Shown here: piece by piece, positions 1-10,324 of the stretch
Layout of the letters: the number at the start of each line of letters is the position of its first letter
Position numbering within the stretch: position 1 is the first letter of the stretch
Source of the DNA: Pomphorhynchus laevis
Taxonomy: Eukaryota; Acanthocephala; Palaeacanthocephala; Echinorhynchida; Pomphorhynchidae
DNA: 64,000 nucleotides
NCBI GenBank assembly: GCA_012934845.2
Contig: WNNJ02000350.1
Coordinates: 62,001 to 126,000 of the forward strand
Reading direction: 5' to 3'
Made by a program: the position numbers and the translations under genes
Notes under the pieces: generated by a model
Told to the model about the DNA's origin: nothing
Database searches by the model: none
The model's input: the letters and a program-made list of their open reading frames with translations, nothing else

Positions 1-214
1 TTATAGCTGGATTAAAGGAAAGTGGAAATTATGTTATTGATATTTCGCAAACTACTGTTAGCATCTTCAGAAAATTACAGAGTAATCTTTTGAATTAATT
101 TCCTGAAGATGCTAACTAAAGTTAGCGAAATATCAATAGCATAATTTCTTCTTTCCTTTGATCCAGCTATGATAATTATTTATCAATAATGGATCAGTAT
201 CAACTATTTAAAAC
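1..214. repeat. Foldback (inverted) repeat, copy 1, cut by window edge
   Basis: Two arms of about 75 bp (roughly 3-80 and 95-175) are reverse complements around a short AT-rich centre. Each arm carries the block CTGAAGA, a GCTAAC/GTTAGC hairpin, then GAAA (plus copy at 103-134; minus copy at 39-70). The right terminus, read on the minus strand, begins GTTTTAAATAGTTGATA. Related copies lie at 25.9-26.4, 47.8 and 48.8-49.0 kb. It occupies the start of the third visible intron of the FCHO-like gene. There is no ORF, so it is non-autonomous. The left end is outside the window. Confidence 0.8.
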
Positions 215-654
215 CTGTTTTTGTTTAAGCTTCTGATCTGCTTGATATTTCGAAAAATCTTCAATCAGATTGTTGAACGCCGCAATCACGCTATCGTGCA
301 CACATGATATCTCTTCAATGTATTGACGTAAAGCATCACCTATAGGATAGAAGCAGGATGATACAGTAAATTTGTTCGTTAGACAACTGGCTAATCGCGA
401 AAGTAATCGACAATATGAAGTTTCAACATTTATACTAGTTTTAAAAACATGCTAAATAACAGAGAAGGAAAAAAGTAAATGTTACCTTTCCACTAGAAAT
501 TTATTAAATTCTTCAATTGATAAATAACTCTTCTTAAAATTTAAAATCAACTCATCGAAGCCTTTATTTCGCTCTCCCTGAAGTTCAAGAACAAATATAG
601 CTTTTAAAACACATTGCAAATACCTACCCAAAAATGATCGACGAAACGAACCAT
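215..654 (-). CDS. FCHO: FCHO-like F-BAR protein, first three coding exons (partial)
   Basis: Host gene found by splicing. Exon 1 (628-654) reads MVRFVDHFW and ends at a GTAGGT donor. Intron 1 (578-627) is 50 bp and ends CTTCAG. Exon 2 (486-577) begins GERNKGFDEL. Intron 2 (435-485) is 51 bp, GTAACA to ACTAG. Exon 3 (215-434) ends in phase 0 at CAG before a GT. The phases fit with no stop, giving about 113 residues. The start FW-GE-(K/R)N-x-GFD, the later ERINVETSYCRLLSRLAS and the following helix match the FCH/F-BAR N-terminus of FCHO proteins, which bind membrane and nucleate clathrin-coated pits at the plasma membrane. The rest lies left of the window. LINE L-A ends about 200 bp upstream of the ATG. 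The F-BAR call is firm; the FCHO subfamily is likely. The ATG was chosen because FCHO proteins start at this point. Confidence 0.75.
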
Positions 655-861
655 ATTTAAAATTTAGATTTGTTAAATCTAAAATTTACTTTATTATTAT
701 CTTCCTTTGAATTCCTAGGACCAATTTCTCTTAATAAATTTCATCTAATGGAAATTGAGATTTTTGATTTCTTTTAACAAATGTATATTTTATTATTGAA
801 GTCCGATTTCGAAGAATCGAAAAGCACTTTTTATAATTTTGACTTATGTAGTATTAACTGA
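655..861 (-). promoter_or_regulatory. Presumed upstream region of the FCHO-like gene
   Basis: AT-rich sequence between the FCHO-like start codon and the 3' tail of LINE L-A. I see no clear TATA box or initiator. It is listed because the LINE insertion leaves only about 200 bp of proximal promoter and 5' UTR in its original place. Confidence 0.25.
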
Positions 862-898
862 AATAATTATTATTATTCATTATTCCAATACATACCAA

Positions 899-910
899 AG
901 CCAAAAGGCT
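899..910 (-). other. 3' UTR hairpin of LINE L-A
   Basis: Minus strand AGCC-TTTT-GGCT, a perfect 4-bp stem and 4-nt loop, followed downstream by GTATGTATTGGAATAATG and a TAA-rich tail. The same arrangement is found at the 3' ends of L-G (37618-37629) and L-F (37076-37088). In CR1/L2-type LINEs a 3' stem-loop is the known recognition site for the element's own RT. Confidence 0.55.
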
Positions 911-964
911 ATTCAGGCAGAGTCCAAAAAAAATAAAACAAAAGCAAATGGTCAGTCAACGTAG

Positions 965-3941
965 CTAATTAGGGTATTCCAGTGGTAGTGTTGAATGGCG
1001 GCATTGTTCATGTATCCATTTGTAGCATCGTGATTTAAACGTTCTCAAACTGGGGGCTGCAACGACTTCCTCAGGCAACGAATTCCACATGTTAATTCCT
1101 CTCCTTGAGAGTCTATACACTTTTGGTAATCTGCCAAATCTAAATTTATACAAGACTCTGCTATGTCCCCGCAACTGATCTACCCGCCTAGTGATTACAT
1201 CGGTGGGATAACCTACCACATCATTCGACATATGCCATATACATAGCATTTCCAAGGATATGAACATCTCACGTACCGACAACATCCCAATACGACTTAT
1301 ACGTACATAATAGTCAATATCACTTAAGCCAATACAGAGCCTCGATCCGCGCCTAAGAATAGACTCCAGGTCTAATAGTTCTTGCTTAGTGACAGGGAAA
1401 CAAGCCTGAATGCAGTACTCCAAGTGTGGCCTGACGATGGAGATGAATAACCTCTTGAACATGTGACAGCTTAACCTGAGGAATGCATTTTTAATACAAT
1501 ATAACGCCCTAGTAGCTTTACCTAGAAAGAAGTCGGTGTTCTTTTTTGTTTTCAAGGATCTATGGACAATAATCCCTAAATCATTATGATGAGACACTTC
1601 CTTTAAGACCATATCTCCAATAAAGTACCTTGGAGTTTCAATAGGGCGACCTAGTTGCATGAGGGCACATTTATCAACATTCAACCGTAGTCTGGTAGAA
1701 TCGCACCACTTGATCAGGGAGTTTAGATCATTTTGTAACGATACTCGATCAGCAGGACTTCTAATGATCGACCAAATCTTTAGATCGTCTGCAAACGCTA
1801 GATGAGAGCATGATAAGCGGATTAGCAGATCATTAATGAAGATTATAAAGAGCAGTGGGCCAAGGACTGATCCCTGCGGTACGCCAGAATTAATATTTAC
1901 CGAATAAGAAAACACGCCCCCAACACAAACTCGGAAAGACCTATTCCATAGAAATTCCCTGACCCACTCACAAATATATGAATGAAGTCCATAGTGATAC
2001 AGTAAAGACACTATGCCGTCGTGTGGTACCCTATCAAAAGCTTTCGAAAAATCAAGGAATACTGTATGAACCTGAAACCCAGCCCCCAGAGCATCAGCCC
2101 ATTTTTCACGCGCAGTTAGTTGGTTAGTAAGGAATGAACGTCCGATCCTGAAACCATGTTGAGATTCAACCAATATGTGATTACGATCTAAATGATCCCT
2201 GATTCTACTAGCAATGATTCTTTCTAAAAGTTTGCAGAATACGCTAGTTAAGCTAATGGGCCGAAAGTCCGCGCAAAAGCTAGCAGGATGCTTTTTGGGA
2301 ATAGGCACCACAATTGCACACTTCCAACTGTCAGGAATCCAAGATGTGTCTAAGCTGTATCTGAAAAACATAGTTAAATCATTGCTCAGTTCGTTCGCTA
2401 GGGATTTGACGAGGAAGGGGGCGATATTGTCTGGTCCCGGAGATGTAAACGAATCGAGCTTCATAACCTCGTTCAACACCTCATCCACTCTGAGTGGACG
2501 AACACAACACCGATGAGCAACCGGAACATACTTCCAACTAAAGTCATGCAGTTTGTTAGAGGTCAAAGCCTGTACCAAGAAGCCATCAGCTAAATGTTGG
2601 GCGATTAGAGACGGATCGGTCAAAGTTTCAGTTGGCGTTTGGATTGAGCTAATTGTGGCGACAAGTGTTCTGTTGTTTCTTACATAAGACCAAAACCTCC
2701 TAGGATTCAAAGATGCATCCCTGGCGATACTATCTTCGTACGAATAGCGTTTCTGAAATTTTAGCCGATTGCATAAGTTCCGAGAGTCGATGTAGGCACG
2801 TTTTGAAGCAGAAGAACGCCTAAATTCGCGCCACAATTTGTTGCGGGATCTTATAGCATCAAGAAGCTCTCTGTCGAACCAAGGAGGATGTCCATGCTTG
2901 AACTTGCAGGCACGTAGCGGAGCAAAGATATCAGAAATTCGCATCAATTCATCATAGAGCAGATCAAAGACTACAGGAACCTCCAAACCAAAGTGGATAC
3001 GAAGACTATCACAGATACCTTTTGGGAAGCTTGCAGCTAGTTGACTAGCATCAACACCTACCCAACAACGTTTTTTAAAATTAGAGTTTTTGTGAAGCTC
3101 TGTTGAACAGTGACAGCCGCATAGAGAGTACACAGTGATCGCTATTGCCAATTGGTGCGTCATAACGAACACCTGAAACGTCACCCAAACACTTAGTAAA
3201 GACCAAATCGAGTATAGAAGGCGTCCCTGTCACACAAGTAGGTTCTTCAATATGTTGAACTAGTAGCATCTCGAGTAACAGAAAGTCACTAAGTACTTTC
3301 CCAATTCCGTGAATTGGTCGTGAATGACTATTTTTCCAGTCTATTTGGGGGATATTGAAGTCACCCAGGAGCAAAATCAGAGGATACGAAGATAAACTCA
3401 GCAAATGTGATTTAAGAGAGTCAAATATTAATTCATAGGACGGAGAACGGTAAAGGACGCAGAATCGGGATCGTTGACCATTTCCCAGTGTAAAAGCAAG
3501 ACCTTCAAAGGAATAACCAATATCGTCGCGAAAAGCCGAGATATTCGATACCAGGAGACTATTTCGCACATAGGCGGCTACCCCACCTCCACGTTTACCA
3601 CATGAGCGATCCGAACGTATTAGAAAATAGTTAGGGATGGCAACACAGTCATCCGAAATGTCAGAATGTAGCCATGTTTCGGTTATACAAAATACATCAA
3701 AACGTTTCGAAGCAACTATGAATTTAATTTCCGAGAACTGAGCCAGGAGACTACGAACATTTGAATAACCGACAAAAATGTTCGTATAATGGGAAAATTT
3801 GACACGCTCGGTGACACTATCGAAGTCTACTAGTTTTCCTACACACGAACCATCACTACTAAAGAGGTCTGACTCTACAGAAGTAAGGGATGCCACCGGA
3901 CAGTCGGACGCCACTTGACCACCCGAAAATTCCGTACACAT
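965..3941 (-). pseudogene. LINE L-A ORF2: endonuclease and reverse transcriptase, one frameshift
   Basis: The endonuclease half (3941-3081) starts MCTEFSGGQ and contains FCITETWL, the metal-site motif LLLGDFNIPQIDW and the C-terminal GNSDHC. The RT half (3184-965) contains PGPDNIAPFL, WKCAIVVPIPKK, DFRPISL, HGFRIGRS, FLDFSKAFDRV, GVPQGSVLGPLLF, the catalytic AFADDLKIW and the C-terminal WNSLPEEVV. The halves lie in different minus frames and overlap by about 100 bp, so one frameshift near 3100-3180 splits what would be one protein of about 970 residues. The endonuclease nicks the target and the RT copies the RNA by target-primed reverse transcription. The ORF2 ATG at 3941 lies inside the end of ORF1, an overlap of 67 bp. 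Confidence 0.88.
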
Positions 3942-5629
3942 AGGTTGCCCTCACCACTTTCCAGCCGTCGATGCAGCTCGTTGAAAGCCTCGTGTCTTCT
4001 TAAACGATCTGCAGGAGATAAATCACGGAGTATATGAAAATCAGAGCGCGATAATCTAAATGCATGCTTGAGTAGGAAGTCAACATGATCTTTTGAGTCT
4101 AGAACAACTTTTAGAAGTCTAGGTCTATCTGAAAGTTTCTTGCCTAGACGAAAAACTCTTCGAACTTTAAGACACTTCGCAACATCCACATCGCACTGGA
4201 GAAAAATCTTAGAAAACACTGCGCGAAGATGCAGCTCGTTGAAAGCCTCGTGTCTTCTCAAACGATCTGCAGGAGATAAATCACGGAGTATATGAAAATC
4301 AGAGCGCGATAATCTAAATGCATGCTTGAGTAGGAAGTCAACATGATCTTTTGAGTCTAGAACAACTTTTAGAAGTCTAGGTCTATCTGAAAGTTTCTTG
4401 CCTAGACGAAAAACTCTTCGAACTTTAAGACACTTCGCAACATCCACATCGCACTGGAGAAAAATCTTAGAAAACACTGCGCGAAGATGCATAATATCGT
4501 CATCCAGTCTACTTTGGGGATTGTTACTGAGAGATTCTTCAACACCGCTCACGATAACGTTTAACTCTCTTCTGGAGTTAAATTGTCTAGAGCTAAATTG
4601 TTTAGGGCTAGCAGACGGAACTAATGAAGAATGAGTCTCAGGGGTAATCGATGGCCGACGATGATTTGGAGGAATCACTGCATGTTGTTTATTATTTGGA
4701 AGGCTAACTATTTGTCGTAGATTATCTATAGGCCTAACTATAATCTGACTAGCCTTTGCAAGATCCTTAACGCTCTCAATAAACGGGGCTACTAGAGGAG
4801 CAACACATAAACTGCAGCGGTGATGCAGTTGCTGCGGGTAAGCACAAGGACGCTCAGTACAATCGCTACCTAGAGGACAGTTTTGAGAACAATCACTGCC
4901 CGAGGAAGTGTTAACAGGAGTTGACAAATCAACATTTGCATGCTTGAGGGCGGAACATTTGTTATCTACATCAAGACCGACGCTGCTCGAGTCCAATATA
5001 TGGGGATGAACAATAGAATCCAAAACAGGAAGTTGTTTAAATGAGTAATCTATCACATTAGTCTCATGCAATGCATCCCTAACGAAGCATTGAGTTGAAT
5101 TGTTATTGAAGGGTATGATTGAACGATCGCTCAGTTCTAACTTCGACTGCTGCGTGAGAGAATGATTGAGTACATGAATAGCATTATTGGTTCCTATCTC
5201 AGATAATTTTGGAGTGGCCGAAACATCATCAATCCCTGACGACGAGCTGCTTGACTTTCTGAACGCTTCTGAACTCCGTTCTGGTTCGTTAATACTATGA
5301 TCTTCCCCATCGTTGTGACTGTTTGAATCTGCGTTCCTCTTTAAAGCATTTATTGATACTTGCTCGTCACAATGGCCCTTGAACAACAAGGAGAGCAATT
5401 CGGAGGCACAGAACCCACAAACAAAATCCCAAGAGAGTAGCGATTTCGTCAGACAGGATGGAACGTTGACAGCTGTCCATATGTCGCATCCAGATCTGCT
5501 GCAAGAGACCTCGTGTTGCTGATACCCAGAGGAGGGGCTTGCTAATTTTGGTACAGTCTGATTGCGAGTACCGTTAATCTGCTGACTTGCTAAGCATTTT
5601 TTCGTTTCTGTCTTCTTTGTTCTTGCCAT
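3875..5629 (-). CDS. LINE L-A ORF1 protein, zinc finger plus RRM-like region
   Basis: An intact frame from ATG at 5629 (MARTKKTETKK). An N-terminal C-x4-C-x-IW, then DFVCGFCA module looks zinc-binding and PHD-like. It recurs in L-B and L-G. A second Cys cluster (C-x3-C-x5-C-x4-C, later CSLC) lies mid-protein. The C-terminal part reads LNVIVSGVEES, then KVRRVFRLGKK and RPRLLKVVL, which resembles the RNA-binding (RRM-like) half of LINE ORF1 proteins. 86 residues of this part are duplicated in tandem (see 3970-4485). It presumably binds element RNA in the RNP. No CCHC knuckles are seen, unlike jockey-type ORF1. Confidence 0.8.
   Translation of the reverse strand: MARTKKTETKKCLASQQINGTRNQTVPKLASPSSGYQQHEVSCSRSGCDIWTAVNVPSCLTKSLLSWDFVCGFCASELLSLLFKGHCDEQVSINALKRNADSNSHNDGEDHSINEPERSSEAFRKSSSSSSGIDDVSATPKLSEIGTNNAIHVLNHSLTQQSKLELSDRSIIPFNNNSTQCFVRDALHETNVIDYSFKQLPVLDSIVHPHILDSSSVGLDVDNKCSALKHANVDLSTPVNTSSGSDCSQNCPLGSDCTERPCAYPQQLHHRCSLCVAPLVAPFIESVKDLAKASQIIVRPIDNLRQIVSLPNNKQHAVIPPNHRRPSITPETHSSLVPSASPKQFSSRQFNSRRELNVIVSGVEESLSNNPQSRLDDDIMHLRAVFSKIFLQCDVDVAKCLKVRRVFRLGKKLSDRPRLLKVVLDSKDHVDFLLKHAFRLSRSDFHILRDLSPADRLRRHEAFNELHLRAVFSKIFLQCDVDVAKCLKVRRVFRLGKKLSDRPRLLKVVLDSKDHVDFLLKHAFRLSRSDFHILRDLSPADRLRRHEAFNELHRRLESGEGNLCVRNFRVVKWRPTVRWHPLLL
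3970..4485 (-). repeat. 258-bp in-frame tandem duplication inside L-A ORF1
   Basis: Positions 3970-4227 and 4228-4485 are the same 258-bp unit. I find one difference (T/C near 4001 versus 4259). The unit is 86 codons, so the frame is kept and the RRM-like block LRAVFSKIFLQCDVDVAKC and its continuation occur twice. The short homology GATGCA at the junction suggests slippage or template switching. Confidence 0.95.
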
Positions 5630-5753
5630 CGATTGTTGTGTCAACTCGCTTCGCTCGTTGTAATCGAATAATTATGTGTTTAAGCTTGTGTGTTCGTTGG
5701 GCTTGCTTGTAAGTAGTTGTACTAAAGTAAATACATAAATACATAGAAGTATA

Positions 5754-6180
5754 CATCGACGACAACCATCGACGACAACCATCGACGACAACCATCGACG
5801 ACAACCATCGACGACAACCATCGACGACAACCATCGACGACAACCATCGACGACAACCATCGACGACAACCATCGACGACAACCATCGACGACAACCATC
5901 GACGACAACCATCGACGACAACCATCGACGACAACCATCGACGACAACCATCGACGACAACCATCGACGACAACCATCGACGACAACCATCGACGACAAC
6001 CATCGACGACAACCATCGACGACAACCATCGACGACAACCATCGACGACAACCATCGACGACAACCATCGACGACAACCATCGACGACAACCATCGACGA
6101 CAACCATCGACGACAACCATCGACGACAACCATCGACGACAACCATCGACGACAACCATCGACGACGACGACAACCATCG
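5754..6180. repeat. 13-bp minisatellite, about 32 copies
   Basis: Unit CATCGACGACAAC repeated almost perfectly from 5754 to about 6165, ending with a short (GAC)n slip. The period of 13 is not a multiple of 3 and no stop arises, so all six frames stay open and give 13-residue repeats (MVVVDGCRRWLSS on minus; HRRQPSTTTIDDN on plus). It lies between the 5' ends of two divergent LINEs. It may have expanded from L-B 5' sequence, because the next bases (CGACAACCATCGG) run into L-B. Confidence 0.97.
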
Positions 6181-6185
6181 GCATC

Positions 6186-7175
6186 AACAATGGACAACTG
6201 CAAGTACAGTGCTCGATACACGACTGCAGCGTCTGGACAACAATCACCTACGACAAGAATAAGGCTGAAGAAGACTTCGTATGTGGTTTTTGTGCCAACA
6301 AACTAATATGCAACCTTTCCAATAAGCACATATCAACATCCAACACGTCAACTCAAACTACCCCCGTCGTTTCTAATGTCCTTTCTCCACCCACCGACCC
6401 TGCCACTATATACACTTCCCATTCCATGTCATCTTCACTCCCCGACACCCCACGTCCCGTCCTTCCCGTCTCGTTTCTCAATAACTTGCATCCATCAATC
6501 AAAATCACCTCCACCAACCTCCACTATCCTTCCACTCATAACCTTTCCTCACATCGCTTGCCACTCTCTTTATTATCATTATCCTCTATGTCTCCCGTCG
6601 TCAAACAAAATCCCTCCAAATCATCAACTGAAAGCTCTTCTATCGTGATCTCACCTACTCACGTCAGTCGTCCTCCTTTACGGAAGCGCTTTGCTTCTAG
6701 CGATCGTTGCGTCATTGTTACTAATATCACGCCTTCTAACTCCTTATCTCCACAAGCACGTCTGGACCACGATGTTTACGCCTTCAGATCCATCCTCTCG
6801 TCTATTGTTCCTGCGGATAAACCATCCTTTTTCAAGGACATTTCTCCTGTCGCATTCATCCGTCTAAACAAATCTTCTTAATCTAATCCTTCCCAGCCCC
6901 CTCTCCTAAAAATTGTTTTCAAGCATCGCTCTCACGCGTCTTCTGTCCTCTCTCAACGATTCAAACTCATGTCATCTTCAACCACTCGAATTTTCCCCGA
7001 TCGCGCCCCTTCTGAAATCGCTCAAATCTCTTCAGCCCGCATCGAAAAACGCCGTCGCGAGGAAAACGGCGAAACATCACTCTCCATCCGAAACATAGAC
7101 GGAAATTTTCAAGTTGTCCACACCCGTCCAAAAATTCGATGGCGCTCCATCTCTCCTATGTGTCTTCTCCACTAG
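6186..7175 (+). pseudogene. LINE L-B ORF1, zinc finger protein with one stop
   Basis: Opens without an ATG and reads CSIHDCSVWTT, then EDFVCGFCANKL, the same C-x4-C-x-[IV]W and CGFCA module as L-A and L-G. A long Ser/Pro/Thr-rich linker follows, then SSDRCVIVTNI, which matches the start of the RRM-like region (LNVIVSGVE in L-A). A TAA at 6879-6881 interrupts the frame. The same frame resumes with PPLLKIVFKHRSHASS and runs to DGNFQVVHTRPKIRW, the usual ORF1 tail. It overlaps the ORF2 start by 37 bp. Confidence 0.75.
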
Positions 7176-10037
7176 ACTCTTTCGCCACAGCACACGGTTT
7201 TCGCCTCGGTCTCCTCAACAATAGATCTATTCTAAATAAATCCGATTTTATCCTCAACCTATTCACCAAGCAATCCATCGATCTCTTCTGCCTCACCGAA
7301 TCCTGGCACTCAGATTCCGACGACCTTTCCATTCGCCGTCTGCTCTCTGCCGGTTGCTCCCTAGTCGAATCCGCCCGCCCCCTCAGCTCATGCCCTTCTA
7401 AATCCTCTAATCATGGCGGCATCGTCGCATTCGCGCGTCACCCAGCGTCTCTTCGCAAAATCAATCCCCCTTTCAGTCCTTGCTCTTTTGAATTGATCAC
7501 TTGTCGTTATTCTAACCCGATCACTCTAGATCTCGCCATTGTATACCGTCCTGGTTCATCAGCTCCTACAGCCTTATTTTTTACCGAACTCGCTGACATC
7601 CTTTCTCATTGTTCTTTGTCCTCAATCCCTTCACTCGTTCTAGGCGACTTCAATATCCGCCTAGACCGCCCCTCTTCCACAGATTCCATCCGCTTCATCA
7701 ACATTCTATCCAACTACAATTACAAACTAATCTCCACTGCCCCCACACATATACTTGGTGGGGCACTCGACATCATCGCTGTCCCCAATCATTTTGCTGC
7801 CTACACCTCACCTGTCCATCTCTGATCCTGGTCTATCCGATCACTTTCTTATCACCCTTGATCTCACTCGCAACCACACCCCTCCTCACACACCTACAAT
7901 CCTACGTCGCCCTTGGAGAAATCTTGACCTCTCCATTCTCCGCTTTGCCTTACTCAAATCGTCTATATCATTACCCACAATAACATATTCATCTCCTTAC
8001 GATCTCGCCTTTCTTTTCGACTCTGAACTCACATCCACTCTCGATATTCTCTTGCCCTTCAAGTCTCACCCACACCGTCGCTTGCACCGTGCCCCATGGT
8101 TTGACATCCAATGTCTACTCTCAAAGCGTCGACTCCGCCATGCTTTTCGAGTCTATCACTGCTCTCTCAGACGCGATTTCCGCTCGATCACTCCGTCTTT
8201 CCGTGATTCCTATCTCGCTCTTCGCCGGTCTCATCTCAACCTACTACGTACCAAATGCAACTCCTTCTGGCAGCATAAAATCATCACTTCATTCAACTCT
8301 AAGACTCTCTGGCATACTTTTAACTCAATCCTGGCTCGTTCCTCTACGCCGTGCAACATCAATGCTAATGATTATTCGTCATTTCTCCAGACTAAAGTAT
8401 CCACGCTGCTCTCTCACACCCCGGTCTCCATCCTATCCCACTCTGCCCCGCCTAGCCTCATCCTTCCGGAACTCTTTCATCTTCTCCCTGTCTCACCTAC
8501 AGAAGTATCATCTGTCCTCATGTCCTTGCCCAACAAAACCTCACCCGCCGATCCCCTGCCTACCCACATATTAAAATCTATATGCTCATCGATATCCCCA
8601 TTTCTCACAACCTTGTTTAACTCGCCCATCCGCAGTCGTATCTTTCCTTCACACTAGCAATCCGCAATCGTTCGTCCCCTCCTTAAGAAACAATCGCTCG
8701 ACCCCTCCCTTCCTTCTAGCTATCGCCCCATTTCACTACTCCCTACTCTTTCTAAGCTCTTAGAACGCCTTATCTTAATACAAATCAACGCTTATCTCTC
8801 CTCATCCAATCTGTACCCTCCTTTCCAATCCGCTTTCCGCTCTAATCACTCGACAGAAATCGCATGCATAAAAGTGTACAACGACTTACTCGTTTCTCGA
8901 GACAAGGCTCTATATAGTGTTCTCATCTCCCTCGACCTCTCCTCCGCATTCGACATTGTCGACCACTCCATCCTCCTTTCTCGCCTTCGTTATGATTACG
9001 GATTTTCTTCCTCCTCCGTAGCATGGTTCGCCTCATATCTATCCGACCGTTCCTTTCGCGTCTGTTCTAATTCATCATCCTCTCCTCCCATCCCTATTTT
9101 TTGCGGGGTCCCACAAGGTTCAGTCCTAGGTCCCCTGCTTTTCTCTCTTCTGCTTGGCGATCTATCTCCGTTTATCAAACCTTACTCCTTTAAGGTCATG
9201 CAATACGCCGATGACATTCTAATCTATGCTCATGCACCCGCACATCGCATACACGATATCGGCATTTCTGCCTCGAACTGTCTTTTTTCTATCTACAAAC
9301 GTCTCTCCAATCTTCATCTCGTTCTAAACCCCGAAAAGTCCAAAATAATGTGGATCCTTCCTCGTAAACCTAACATATCTACTCACATTGTATCTTTTGC
9401 CTCATCGATCATCCATATAGTCCACAATCTCACTTTCTTAGGCTTCCATTTCGATGATCACCTTTCCCTTAAACCCTTCGTCCGTGACAAGGTCCGCTCG
9501 TCTAACTTAATTCTCCGTGACATCCGCCGTATCCGCCCCCTTATCGACTTCCGTTCTTGTATGTCTCTTCTTTCATCGCTTCTTTTCCTTAAAATCGATT
9601 ACTGCCTTAGCCTTTTCGCCAATTCTCCAAAATCCATCATCCTACCCCTACAACGAATAATCAACACCGCCGTTCGAGTGCTCTTTCGTCTCCGTCGCTT
9701 CGACCACACATCCACATATTTTGCCCAACTCTCCTGGCCCACCATCCACATCCGCATCAAACTCCGCCTTCTTCTCGTTACTTTTCGTCTCATCGCTGTC
9801 GGCTCCCCATCGTTCATCAACCTTCCTTTCTTAGACGATACTCGCCCCACCTCGATATCGCTTCGTTCCTGTCATACCCTCTTACTCCACGTTCCTAATT
9901 ACTCCAACAACTACGGTCTCCGATCCTTCCTCGTCGCCGCCTCACTCGCCTGGAATCAACTCCCTCTCGACGTCCGCCGCGCTCCCTCCTTTATCACATT
10001 CAAACACCTCCTCCGTTCACACCTTCTCGACACCTGA
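7139..10037 (+). pseudogene. LINE L-B ORF2: endonuclease and RT, one frameshift and one stop
   Basis: ORF2 starts with ATG at 7139 (MALHLSYVSS). The endonuclease has LFCLTESWHSDS, LVLGDFNIRL and GLSDHFLITLDL. A frameshift near 7800 moves the frame. The RT continues with WFDIQCLLSKRRLR, PADPLPTHILK, a TAG at 8655-8657 where related RTs have Trp (a TGG-to-TAG change fits), VRPLLKK, SSYRPISLLP, ISLDLSSAFDIV, GVPQGSVLGPLLF and the catalytic QYADDILIY, ending LAWNQLPLDVRRAPSF. No key catalytic residue appears lost. Confidence 0.85.
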
Positions 10038-10120
10038 TTCACAGTCTTGTTTTGTTGTGGTCATGTAAGCGTGCGCTGGCACGCATTTGCCACGTTAAAA
10101 TAAATCGTTTTTTTTTTAAA

Positions 10121-10324
10121 TCCCTCGAAGAACTCTCCGAACTCACCAACGAGCGAACCGATTGTATATATTCTTTAAATACACCAAGACAATATTTTAA
10201 TGTCCTAGTTTCAAAAAAGGAATCCCTCGAAGAACTGTCCGAACTCACCAAGGAGCGAGCCGATTGTATATATTCTTTAAATACACTAAGACAATTTTTT
10301 AACGTTCTAGTTTCAGTATTTCTG
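10121..10324 (+). repeat. 102-bp tandem duplication just past L-B
   Basis: Two copies starting TCCCTCGAAGAACT at 10121 and 10223, period 102 bp (34 codons). One plus frame spans both and reads SLEELSELT-(N/K)-ER-(T/A)-DCIYSLNT twice. The differences are about half silent and half replacing, so there is no sign of protein constraint. It follows the L-B tail after a T/A run. Origin unknown. Confidence 0.8.

Larger units (their letters stand above)
862..5650 (-). mobile_element. LINE L-A, CR1-like non-LTR retrotransposon, nearly full length
   Basis: Two-ORF LINE on the minus strand. ORF1 (3875-5629) overlaps the start of ORF2 (about 3941 down to 965). ORF2 carries an APE-type endonuclease and a reverse transcriptase with FADD. 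The 3' UTR (862-964) has the hairpin AGCC-TTTT-GGCT at 899-910 and ends in a TAA/AAT-rich microsatellite (about 862-888), not poly(A), as in the CR1/L2 group. The 5' end lies near 5650-5750, against the 13-bp minisatellite. Damage is light: one frameshift in ORF2 and one in-frame duplication in ORF1, so it is probably young. Confidence 0.88.
6181..10106 (+). mobile_element. LINE L-B, pyrimidine-rich CR1-like element, nearly full length
   Basis: Two-ORF LINE on the plus strand with the order of L-A: zinc-finger ORF1 (about 6186-7175), endonuclease and RT (7139-10037), then a 3' UTR ending GGCACGCATTTGCCACG and AAATAAAT at about 10106. The coding strand is very rich in C and T (TCC, CTC, CCC codons) and poor in G, unlike its surroundings. 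The ATG of ORF1 is missing, so the 5' end is probably truncated against the minisatellite. Two in-frame stops and one frameshift interrupt it. Older relatives lie at 22313-22730, 22776-24115 and 24240-25650. Confidence 0.88.

Noticed and set aside
2214-2516. Plus-strand frame inside L-A
   Set aside because: It is antisense to the RT coding region.
5574-6247. Long minus-strand frames of 150-215 codons rich in VVVDGCRRW
   Set aside because: They arise only because the 13-bp minisatellite has no stop in any frame.
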